Below are positions 8,219-15,241 of a stretch of 56,251 nt of DNA, in pieces. Within the stretch, counting starts at the first letter, position 1. The number at the start of each line of letters is the position of its first letter. The translations under genes and the position numbers were made by a program. Below the pieces are notes generated by a model. It made no database searches. It was not told the origin of the DNA and was given only the letters and a program-made list of their open reading frames with translations. Location: assembly GCA_016218725.1 (NCBI GenBank), contig JACRDB010000120.1:1-56251 (forward strand), read 5' to 3'. This stretch comes from Deltaproteobacteria bacterium (GTDB lineage Bacteria > Myxococcota_A > Polyangia > Polyangiales > Ga0077539).

Positions 8219-8907
8219 CCCCCGCGACGGCGTGGCGGGCGCTGTGGGCGTCGTGCGTGGTCCTGTCCGCATGCGCGCCTCGTCGCGGAGCGCTCAGGCT
8301 CCGAGGGGTCGAGGTCTCCCTCCGCGGTGGCTACCAGACCTTCGCGCGCTCCGGCGGCGACGCCTTCGTGCCAGACCCACCGGGGAGCGCCCACACCCCG
8401 GGGCAGGGCTTCCGCGGCGGTCCGTCGCTGGACCTCGACGTCGGGCTGCGCCTCGGTCCCCGGTGGGCCCTGGGGCTTGGCGTCGGGCACGGGTGGCTCT
8501 GGCCCGCGGCGCCGTCGCCCTCGCTGGCGTCCCGGGAGGTGGCGGTCTGGCGCCTGGGCGTCTTCGCGCGGCTGCACCTTCGCCCGGTGTGGACCGCCGC
8601 GAGCGTCGACCCATGGATCTCCGCCGGCGTCGACCCGCTGGCGCGCTTCGTCGAGAGCTCGGCCTCGGACCGGCTGCGGGTGGACGCCGTGGTGCACGCG
8701 GTGAGCGTGCCGGTCACCGCGGGGCTCGACGTCCGCGTGAGCGGCGGCCTCGCGCTGGGTCTGTACGTCGGCGTCGCGGCCTGGTTGTCCATCGCTGGCT
8801 GCGCCGAGGCGCACACCGACGTCGGCACGAGCGCGCAGTGCGGCGGCGGCCTCGCGCACAACGGGTGGCTCTTCGGCGGAGCCACCGCGCGATACCTCTT
8901 CCGTTGA
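8215..8907 (+). CDS. Small outer-membrane beta-barrel-like lipoprotein
   Basis: A 230-residue protein read from the GTG at 8215, which overlaps the previous stop. The longer open frame upstream is only an extension through the preceding gene. The signal peptide ends CVVLSACAPRRG (LSAC lipobox). The rest alternates glycine- and aromatic-rich strands (VEVSLRGGYQTF, GLRLGPRWALGLGVGHGW, GLALGLYVGVAAWLSI) and ends in an aromatic-containing strand, GATARYLFR, as in outer-membrane barrels. Function is unknown; it probably works with its overlapping partner in the envelope. Confidence 0.65.
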   Translation: MTPATAWRALWASCVVLSACAPRRGALRLRGVEVSLRGGYQTFARSGGDAFVPDPPGSAHTPGQGFRGGPSLDLDVGLRLGPRWALGLGVGHGWLWPAAPSPSLASREVAVWRLGVFARLHLRPVWTAASVDPWISAGVDPLARFVESSASDRLRVDAVVHAVSVPVTAGLDVRVSGGLALGLYVGVAAWLSIAGCAEAHTDVGTSAQCGGGLAHNGWLFGGATARYLFR

Positions 8908-8908
8908 C

Positions 8909-10543
8909 CTACCGACCCAGCACGAGGGTGCGGGCATGGGCGGGGATCCTCCCGAGGAAACGGGCGCGCCGCGCCGGGTCTTGAATCCTCCCTGCGCGCG
9001 CCAGGAGCCGCTCCCGCGCCCGTTGGAGCGCGGCCCGCGCGGCCTCCCCATCTCCGATCGCATCGAACGCGTCCACCTGCGCGAGCCGCAGCTCGGCCTC
9101 GCCCTCCTCGACGGAGCGCATCCGGTCGAGCACTTCAAAGCCCGACCGCACCGACGCCAGCGCGGCGTCGAACTCGCCTCGGATCATCTGGAGGTCGGCG
9201 TGCAGCGCGCAGGCCAGGACCCACAGCGACGCCGACGGGCCGAGCTGGGGCAGAGCCCGCTCCACCAGGGCCCGCGCCTCGTCGAGGGCGCCGCCCGCGC
9301 GGAGCACCCGCGCGAGGTATACCTGGCCCGTCGCGACGAGCCGGGCGTCCGCCAGGGCCTCGCTCTCCGCGAGGGCGCGCTCCAGCGTCGCGCGGGCGTC
9401 GTCCGGACGCCTCGCCAGAAGGAGGGCGTTGCCCAGGTTGCTCCGCGCGGCCATACCCAGGCGACGGAGGCCCTCGGCGTCGGCGCGGGAGGCCGCCCGC
9501 TGCAGCGCCTCGACGGCCGCGTCGGCGTCGCCCAGGAGCACGTACGCGACGCCGGCGTTCACGCGGCTGGAGAGCTCCCGCCGGGCGTCACCGAGAGTCG
9601 CGAAGGCCTCCGCCGCGCGCAGGCTCTCTTCGAGGTAGCGCTCGCTGTCGCCGTTGAAGTTCGCCCAGATCGCCCGGGCGATGGAGACCCTCGCCGGGAA
9701 GTCCGCGTCGGGGTGGGTCCCGGCCGCCTGGATCGCCTCCAGTCGGCCTAGCAAGAGCTCACCGAGCGGGAAGAGCCCCGCGTAGAGGATCGGGAAGAGC
9801 GCCGGCGCCAGGGCCGCCTCGGCGTTATCCTCCGAGGGCCCCTGGAGGGCGACCTGGAGCGCGGGCCCCAGCTCCGCGAGCGCCTCCGGCCGCTGGCGCC
9901 GCATCGCCAGGACCGCCAGCGCCGCGCCGGCCCGGTACTTCAGCGCGCTCCCGGGCCTGGCGAGGGCCCACATCTCCTGCGCGCAGCGCTCGGCGTCGTC
10001 CGTCTCGCCGCGCCCGTCGTGCGCTTCGAGCTGGAGCAGCCGCATGGCCAGCTTGGTGTCCGGGTCCGCGCCAAGGTCAATGGCGCGCTGCGACCACCCC
10101 AGCACGGCGTCGAGCCTGCCGTCGGCCTTCGCGACGCGCGCGGCCTCGGCGCACCAGGGGATCGCCTCCTCGGGCGTGTCACCGTGGGCGAGGTGCACCG
10201 CGACCACGGCCGTGTCGAGCTCCCCCGCGGCGTCGAGCCAGCGCCCGGCCTGGGTGTTGGCCCTTCGCCGCGCGGGCTCCGGGAGCCAGGCCACGGCGGC
10301 CTCGGCGACGCGCGCGTCGAGCGCGTACTCCACCTCCCCAGGGAAGCGCGAAGGGGTCACGGGCCGCAGCCACCCCTCGGCCACGAGCCGCGCGACGGCC
10401 GGGGCGAGCGCCTCCGTGGACTCCTCGGCCACGGCCGCGATTCCACCGCCCCAGGCGTGCTCCCCGAAGATCCCGGCGGCCGCCAGGACGCGCGCTTCAT
10501 CGGTCGCCAACGAGGCTGGGTCAGGAGGCGTCAGCGAGGTCAT
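8909..10543 (-). CDS. TPR protein, apparent C-terminal module of a kinase/ATPase-TPR regulator
   Basis: A 544-residue protein from the ATG at 10543. The first 100 residues look like the winged-helix region that follows an AAA or NACHT-type ATPase (ATDEARVLAAAGIFGEHAW...LVAEGWLRPV). The rest consists of repeated TPR helices (LGNALLLARRPDDARATLERAL and similar). The end, ARRARFLGRIPAHARTLVL, resembles the conserved tail of large myxobacterial Ser/Thr kinase-ATPase-TPR proteins. No kinase or P-loop is present here, so this is either a stand-alone TPR scaffold or a remnant of a longer gene. It ends tail-to-tail with the beta-barrel gene and is divergent from the ATP-grasp gene. Longer starts at 10609 or 10654 would run into the divergent promoter region. 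Confidence 0.7.
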   Translation of the reverse strand: MTSLTPPDPASLATDEARVLAAAGIFGEHAWGGGIAAVAEESTEALAPAVARLVAEGWLRPVTPSRFPGEVEYALDARVAEAAVAWLPEPARRRANTQAGRWLDAAGELDTAVVAVHLAHGDTPEEAIPWCAEAARVAKADGRLDAVLGWSQRAIDLGADPDTKLAMRLLQLEAHDGRGETDDAERCAQEMWALARPGSALKYRAGAALAVLAMRRQRPEALAELGPALQVALQGPSEDNAEAALAPALFPILYAGLFPLGELLLGRLEAIQAAGTHPDADFPARVSIARAIWANFNGDSERYLEESLRAAEAFATLGDARRELSSRVNAGVAYVLLGDADAAVEALQRAASRADAEGLRRLGMAARSNLGNALLLARRPDDARATLERALAESEALADARLVATGQVYLARVLRAGGALDEARALVERALPQLGPSASLWVLACALHADLQMIRGEFDAALASVRSGFEVLDRMRSVEEGEAELRLAQVDAFDAIGDGEAARAALQRARERLLARAGRIQDPARRARFLGRIPAHARTLVLGR

Positions 10544-10673
10544 GGACTGTGCGCACCTGCGTGGTGACATACTCTGTCCATGTTCGCAAGAGCGCTCCTC
10601 CTCAGACATCTGGTGGGCGGTGCGCCGGCGCCTCGGAGTTCGGGCTGGCACCACGCCATGGTACCCTCGACCG
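10544..10673. promoter_or_regulatory. Divergent intergenic region ahead of the peptide-modification operon
   Basis: This 130-bp gap separates the minus-strand TPR gene from the ATP-grasp gene. It must hold the promoter of the 10.7-15.2 kb operon, because all genes after it overlap or nearly overlap. I could not pick out a convincing -35/-10 pair. Confidence 0.4.
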
Positions 10674-11618
10674 ATGCCGTCGCCAGAGCTGGTGGTGGTG
10701 CATGAGCACCCCGAGTGGCAGAAGCCGTTGTTCCTCGCGCTGGAGCGCCGGGGCGTCCCCTTCGAGGCCTACGACCTCAAGAGGGCGGCCTTCGACGTGG
10801 ACCTCGTGCCCTCCGCGAGGCTGTATTTCAACCAGGCCAGCCCGAGCGCGTACGTGCGCGGGAACACCCGCGCGGTGCCCCTGGGGCTGTCGTTCCTGCG
10901 GTCCCTGGAGCTGGCGGGCGCGAGGGTCCTCAACGGGTCCAGAGCCTTCCTCCTGGAGCTGTCCAAGAGCGCCCAGGGCTCGCTCATGCAGCGCCTGGGG
11001 ATCGCCCACCCGCGCTCCCTGGCCTTCAACGACGTGGACGCGGCGCTTTCCCAGTGGGACCTTTGGCCGGCGCTCCTCAAGCCCGAGCAGGGCGGCAGCG
11101 GCGCCAGGATGTTCCTCCTCCGGGAGCCCGACGAGCTCCGGAGGCTCCTGCGGGACGACCCCTCACTATGGCTCCCGGACAACCTGCTGCTCCTGCAAGA
11201 ACACTTCCCGGTGGACCCCGCGCAGGGCATCGTACGCATGGAGTTCCTCGGGGGTGAGCTCCTGTACGCGATGAGGGTGGTGTCCCATGGGGCTTTCAAT
11301 CTATGCCCCTCGGAGCTGTGCAACCCGGTGGACGGCGCCGAGGGCGTGTGCGCGGTGCCCGAGAGGGCTCCCGTGAAGCCCGTGGAGTTCTTCTCCTTTC
11401 CCACGGTGCCCGCGGAGTGCGTGGATGCCGGGCGGGCCCTCGTCACCGCGGGGGGCCTGGACGTGGCCGGCATCGAGTACCTGGAGGCCCCGGACGGCCG
11501 CAGGGTGTTCTACGACGTCAACGCCAACTCCAACCTCCGCCCGGCGGTCGCCCGGGAGTGGGGCTTCGATCCCTTCGAGCGCGTGGTGGACTACCTCCAG
11601 CGAGAGCTCGCGAGGTGA
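10674..11618 (+). CDS. ATP-grasp ligase, RimK-like
   Basis: A 314-residue ATP-grasp enzyme. The N-terminal domain begins LVVVHEHPEWQKPLFLALERRGV. The ATP-binding part has WPALLKPEQGGSGARMFLL (lysine and glycine-rich loop) and LLLLQEHFP. The metal-binding end is FYDVNANSN, supplying the Asn-x-Asn typical of the family. ATP-grasp enzymes join a carboxylate to an amine or hydroxyl through an acyl phosphate. In peptide clusters they form side-chain ester or amide rings, or add amino acids. It is the first gene of a run in which the next start (GTG at 11615) overlaps its stop. The start at 10674 is the first ATG giving a normal-length domain; the open frame continues upstream into the divergent gene without domain content. 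Its substrate here is probably the small peptide at 19046, by inference. Confidence 0.8.
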   Translation: MPSPELVVVHEHPEWQKPLFLALERRGVPFEAYDLKRAAFDVDLVPSARLYFNQASPSAYVRGNTRAVPLGLSFLRSLELAGARVLNGSRAFLLELSKSAQGSLMQRLGIAHPRSLAFNDVDAALSQWDLWPALLKPEQGGSGARMFLLREPDELRRLLRDDPSLWLPDNLLLLQEHFPVDPAQGIVRMEFLGGELLYAMRVVSHGAFNLCPSELCNPVDGAEGVCAVPERAPVKPVEFFSFPTVPAECVDAGRALVTAGGLDVAGIEYLEAPDGRRVFYDVNANSNLRPAVAREWGFDPFERVVDYLQRELAR

Positions 11619-12001
11619 CCGACGCGACCCCCTGGGTCATCGCGCTCCTGCGCCAGGGACAGCCCGTCACCTTCGTCGTCCGTGGGGCGAGCATGTGGCC
11701 CTCGCTCCGCGACGGCGCCAGGGTCACCGTGCAGCCCTGCCCCGTCGCATGCCTCCGCCCGGGGGACCTCGTCGCCTTCGAGCGCCGCGGCGCCCTCGTC
11801 GTCCACCGCGTCCGCGCCGTCACCGCCGAGGGCGTCCGCTCCGCCGGGGACGCGCTCCCGCGCGGCGACGGCCTCGTCCCCCAGAGCGCCGTCCTCGGCC
11901 GCGCCCAGCGCGTCTCGCAACCCCCCTGGCGCTGGCGGGACCTGCGACCCACACACCTCCTCCGCGCCTGGCGTTGGGCCCGTAACGGCCTCCCAGGGTG
12001 A
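11615..12001 (+). CDS. S24/S26-family signal-peptidase-like protease
   Basis: A 128-residue protein starting at a GTG that overlaps the ATP-grasp stop. It has the short S24/S26 core with the nucleophile motif VVRGASMWPSLRDG (Ser27), then LRPGDLVAF and LVVHRVRAV (His64), followed by GDALPRGDGLVP. A Ser-His pair instead of Ser-Lys resembles the SipW/eukaryotic signal-peptidase branch. No membrane helix is visible. Small stand-alone S24/S26 proteins of this kind occur beside PqqD and HPr-kinase-like genes in peptide-modification loci, where they are the likely leader peptidase. The C-terminal 30 residues are arginine- and tryptophan-rich. Confidence 0.8.
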   Translation: MTDATPWVIALLRQGQPVTFVVRGASMWPSLRDGARVTVQPCPVACLRPGDLVAFERRGALVVHRVRAVTAEGVRSAGDALPRGDGLVPQSAVLGRAQRVSQPPWRWRDLRPTHLLRAWRWARNGLPG

Positions 12002-12041
12002 ACGCCCCGAGCGCCCTCCACAACACACCCCCCCAACGCCC

Positions 12042-12908
12042 TTGAGCGCCAACACCGACAGCACCCTCCACCTCTCCCTCGCTGGCATGAACGTACAGGT
12101 GCGGTGGTGTGGTGTGTTTCCACACATTAACGTACATGCACGGTTCGGGGCCTACCTTGTCTCACCCGCCACCCCGGACCTGGCGCTGGACCTCACCGTC
12201 GACCCGGACTATCGCCCGGAGCACCCTCCTCGCGCGGTGTATCCCTCCCCCGAGGTGAGCGTCCTGCCCGATGGCCGCATCGAGCTCGTCCGCACCAGCG
12301 AGAGGGTCACCTGGGACCCGGTGGGTCACACCGCCGTGGCTCGGGCGAGGCCCTCGTCCGCCACGCTCCAGCCCGTGGAGGACCCCACCCCCATGGACAC
12401 GCCCCTGCGGGAGCTCCTCGCGTGTGCGCTGCCCGCGCGCCAGGGGCTCCTCCTGCACGCTTCGGGCTACGGCGACGCGCGCGGCGCGGTGGTCTTTGCC
12501 GCCGTGTCCGGCGGAGGCAAGACCACCACCGCGAGGAAGCTACCGCCCGACGGGGTCCTCTCCGACGACCAGGTCGCCGTGAGACGCCTCGGGGACCGCT
12601 GGATGGCCTTCGCCCTGCCCTTCGTGGGCGAGTACCGCCGCGCGACGCGCCCCTACCAGGGACCGCTCCGGGCGCTGGTGCTGCTCGAAAAGAGCACCAC
12701 CGGCCTGCGCCTGGCGCGGGTGCCCGCGCCCGAGGCCACCGCGAGGGCGCTCGCCCACACCGTGCGCTTCGCCCGCGGAGGCGACGCCGGCCCGCTCCTC
12801 GCCCTGGCCGCAGACCTGTGCCGCCAGGTCCCTGTCTGGAGCCTCGCCCTGGGCCTCGAAGAGCCCGTGGTACCCACGCTGGACGCGCTCCTCGGGGGCT
12901 CCGGGTGA
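12042..12908 (+). CDS. HPr-kinase-related protein (first copy)
   Basis: A 288-residue protein if started at the TTG at 12042, which keeps the N-terminal strand STLHLSLAG found at the start of this family. The alternative ATG at 12087 would cut into it. A beta-rich N-terminal region is followed by a kinase core like that of HprK: LLLHASG, then the P-loop AVSGGGKTTTA (about 154-164), then VLSDDQVAV (Asp175-Asp176, matching the HprK double aspartate). HPr-kinase homologues in peptide clusters are known to phosphorylate the C-terminal serine of some lasso precursors. The precursor candidate here also ends in Ser. A short AT-rich, rare-codon patch occurs at 12087-12140. The stop overlaps the next start. 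Confidence 0.75.
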   Translation: MSANTDSTLHLSLAGMNVQVRWCGVFPHINVHARFGAYLVSPATPDLALDLTVDPDYRPEHPPRAVYPSPEVSVLPDGRIELVRTSERVTWDPVGHTAVARARPSSATLQPVEDPTPMDTPLRELLACALPARQGLLLHASGYGDARGAVVFAAVSGGGKTTTARKLPPDGVLSDDQVAVRRLGDRWMAFALPFVGEYRRATRPYQGPLRALVLLEKSTTGLRLARVPAPEATARALAHTVRFARGGDAGPLLALAADLCRQVPVWSLALGLEEPVVPTLDALLGGSG

Positions 12909-13552
12909 AGCTCCGCTTTGGCCCCTTGGAGGCTTCGTGGGACGCCCCGACGCCTTCGTGGCTCGCGCCCTTCGTGGGTGAGGGAGCCCCCTCGAGCCCC
13001 GCGCCGTGGCCCACCGAGAGCGACCCGAGGGCCCTCCAGCGCGCCTTGGAGCGGTGGGTGCTCCGGGAGGCGCCCGCCCTCGGGTGCGCGCTCGTCCATG
13101 CCGCGGCGGTGTCCGTGGAGGGGGGCCTCGGCCTCCTTTGTGGGCCTCCGGGCGTCGGGAAGAGCACCGCCGCGAGGAGGGCCGGGCCTCGCTTCCTCGC
13201 CGACAACGCCGTGCTCGTATGTCCCGAGTCCCGCACCGGGTGGGCGCTGCCCCTGGCAGGCGGCGAGGGCCCCCCCGAGGGCCTCGACCCCGAGGGGCGC
13301 CCGGTGCGGGTCCTGGCCTGGCTCCAGCGCGCGCCGGTGCCCGTGGTTGAATGGCTCCGGGGGCCTCCCGCAACAAGTCTCGTGGCGCGCGCCTGTGTCC
13401 GTCCGGGCGGGCCGGACCCCTCGGCCGCCTCGCGAGCGATGATCACCCTCCAGTTTGCCTCCGTGGTGCCCGTCTGCCTCCTGGGAATTCCAGACGGTCC
13501 GGGCTACCTTCCCGCCCTCGACGAGGCCCTAGGCCTGGAGAAGCACCCTTGA
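12905..13552 (+). CDS. HPr-kinase-related protein (second copy)
   Basis: A 215-residue protein from a GTG at 12905 overlapping the previous stop. It has the same kinase layout as its neighbour: ALVHAAAVS, the P-loop GPPGVGKST (80-88), then RFLADNAVLV. The second aspartate of the HprK double-Asp motif is replaced by Asn101. It lacks the long N-terminal beta domain of the first copy. It may be a kinase with altered activity, a regulatory partner that binds nucleotide, or a second peptide-tailoring kinase. The stop overlaps the TTG start of the PqqD-like gene, so stoichiometric translation with it is likely. Confidence 0.7.
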   Translation: MKLRFGPLEASWDAPTPSWLAPFVGEGAPSSPAPWPTESDPRALQRALERWVLREAPALGCALVHAAAVSVEGGLGLLCGPPGVGKSTAARRAGPRFLADNAVLVCPESRTGWALPLAGGEGPPEGLDPEGRPVRVLAWLQRAPVPVVEWLRGPPATSLVARACVRPGGPDPSAASRAMITLQFASVVPVCLLGIPDGPGYLPALDEALGLEKHP

Positions 13553-13851
13553 CCGGCCCCGGAGACACCCTCCCCCAGCACCGCACCCTGCACCGCGCCC
13601 CGGGCGCCGCCTGGCGCTTCATCGACGCGCAGGTGGCGATCATTTCCGCCGACGTGAACCGCATCCGGCTCTTGAACCAGGTCGGGAGCTTCGTCTGGGA
13701 GCGCTGCGAGGGGGCCACGGTGCCCGCCCTGGTAGACGCCGTCTGCGCGGCCTACACCGTGGACCGCCTGGAGGCCGAACGGGACGTCGGGGCCTTCGTG
13801 GAGGATCTCCTGCGCCGCGGGCTGGTCACCGCCTCCGGGGGTCCGCCGTGA
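13549..13851 (+). CDS. PqqD-family peptide chaperone (RiPP recognition element)
   Basis: A 100-residue PqqD-like protein starting at a TTG that overlaps the preceding stop in TTGA. The fold is visible from the strands TLHRAPGAAWRFIDAQVAIIS and RIRLLNQVGSFVWERCEG, followed by the helical part VPALVDAVCAAYTVDRLEAERDVGAFVEDLLRRGLV. PqqD-type domains bind the leader of a ribosomal peptide and deliver it to a radical SAM enzyme. The next gene (GTGA overlap) is such an enzyme. The leader of the 48-residue candidate has a Y-x-x-P motif of the kind bound by these domains. No enzymatic activity is expected. Confidence 0.85.
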   Translation: MTGPGDTLPQHRTLHRAPGAAWRFIDAQVAIISADVNRIRLLNQVGSFVWERCEGATVPALVDAVCAAYTVDRLEAERDVGAFVEDLLRRGLVTASGGPP

Positions 13852-15197
13852 GCGCCTTCGTACGGCCCAGGCACGGCAATGACCTCTTGCGAGAGCTGTC
13901 CTCCAGGGCGCTCTCGCCCACCGGGGTGCACCTCCAGGTGGCCGACCGGTGCAACCACGCCTGCGCCCACTGCTACCAGCACCAGGGCCAGAAGGGTGAG
14001 CTCTCCCTGGACGCCCTCAAGGCCGTCCTGGACGACCTGGCGCGGGCCCGGGTGCTCACCCTCAACGTCTCCGGCGGCGAGGCCACGCTGCGCCCGGACC
14101 TCCTGGAGCTCCTGGCCTACGCGCGCGCCAGGGGCTTCGCCGTGCGGCTCTTCACCAACGCCTTCCTCGTGGATGACACCCTGGCCGATGGGATCGCGGC
14201 CCTGGGCCTCCTGGACGTGCACGTGAGCGTGTACTCCGCGGTGGCCTCGCAGCACGATCAGGTCACCCGCGTGCCGGGCTCCCACGCCCGGACCCTCCAC
14301 GGCGTGCGCACGCTACGCGCCAGGGGTGTTCGCGTCACCCTCAAGTGTCCGGCCATCGCCCTGGGCCCCGGCGGCGCCGCGGGCGTCGAGGTCCTGGCGC
14401 GCGCCCTGGGCTGCGGCTTCTCGGCCTCCACGGAGCTCACCGCCATGGAGGACGGTGACCTCGCGCCGAGGGCCCTGCAGGTCTCCGCCGAGGCGCTCCT
14501 CGGGCAGGGGCTCCTGGAGCCCTGGGTCCCAGGGCCGGACGACGGCCCCCGGCGGGAGAAGAAGCTCGCCGGAGCGCCCTGCGGGGTGGGCACCAGCGGC
14601 CTGGTGGTGCTCCCCGACGGGGAGCTCATCCCCTGCACGGACACCGTGGTGCCCCTCGGGAACCTCACCCGGAAGGGCCTCCGCGAGACCCTGGACACCA
14701 GCGAGACCGCGGGACTCTTCCGGGAGCTCACCTGGGCCCACGTCCATGGGTGCCGGGACTGTGACCTCCTCCTCGGGTGCTCGCGCTGCCACGCCACGGC
14801 GCTCCATGTGGGCGGGGACTACCTCGGGCCCTACGAGCCCGCATGCGCCCGCGCCAGGGCGCGGTACCGCGCCGGGCTCGGGGCCGAGGTGGAGCTCCTT
14901 GCGCCCTCCGAGGGCTGCGAGCCCGGCCGTAGGGGCGCCCTCGGGCCCTACCGGATCACCGCGCCGGGGCGCCTCCTGCCGGTGCCCGACGTGGTGACCG
15001 AAACCGATCGCGCGCGCGCTGAGAAGCACCGCTGGCTCCGCAAGGACGCGCACAATCCCGGCGGCGCCGAGGCGGCTCCCTACCCCCCCGGCGGTGAAGG
15101 TGGTAGGACTCCGAGGTTGGTGCCCCTCCGGCGGAGACCCTCCCCGGCGGTGGCGACCCAGGACCCTCCGGGGGACCCGCCTGACGGCGGGCGCTAG
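13848..15197 (+). CDS. Radical SAM/SPASM peptide-modifying enzyme
   Basis: A 449-residue enzyme from the GTG at 13848. The SAM-binding cluster motif is CNHACAHC (Cys35, Cys39, Cys42), followed by the NVSGGEATLRPDLLELL strand-helix typical of the radical SAM barrel. The SPASM region has Cys245, Cys263, then Cys302, Cys305, Cys311, Cys314 and Cys333, enough for two auxiliary Fe-S clusters. SPASM enzymes make thioether, C-C or epimerised products on peptides and usually need a PqqD-like partner, which is encoded directly upstream. The last 60 residues are low-complexity (PGGAEAAPYPPGG...), and a CCCGCC-TGAC-GGCGGG hairpin falls in the final codons (15176-15191). The probable substrate is the peptide at 19046-19192. 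Confidence 0.85.
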   Translation: MSAFVRPRHGNDLLRELSSRALSPTGVHLQVADRCNHACAHCYQHQGQKGELSLDALKAVLDDLARARVLTLNVSGGEATLRPDLLELLAYARARGFAVRLFTNAFLVDDTLADGIAALGLLDVHVSVYSAVASQHDQVTRVPGSHARTLHGVRTLRARGVRVTLKCPAIALGPGGAAGVEVLARALGCGFSASTELTAMEDGDLAPRALQVSAEALLGQGLLEPWVPGPDDGPRREKKLAGAPCGVGTSGLVVLPDGELIPCTDTVVPLGNLTRKGLRETLDTSETAGLFRELTWAHVHGCRDCDLLLGCSRCHATALHVGGDYLGPYEPACARARARYRAGLGAEVELLAPSEGCEPGRRGALGPYRITAPGRLLPVPDVVTETDRARAEKHRWLRKDAHNPGGAEAAPYPPGGEGGRTPRLVPLRRRPSPAVATQDPPGDPPDGGR

Positions 15198-15241
15198 AGG
15201 GGGGTCTCCTAGAGCGATTTCTTGAGGCCAAGAGGATGACC

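Noticed and set aside
15176..15191. Hairpin as a terminator of the radical SAM operon
   Set aside because: It falls inside the last codons and no T-tract follows. Read-through into the FG-GAP gene and peptide remains possible.
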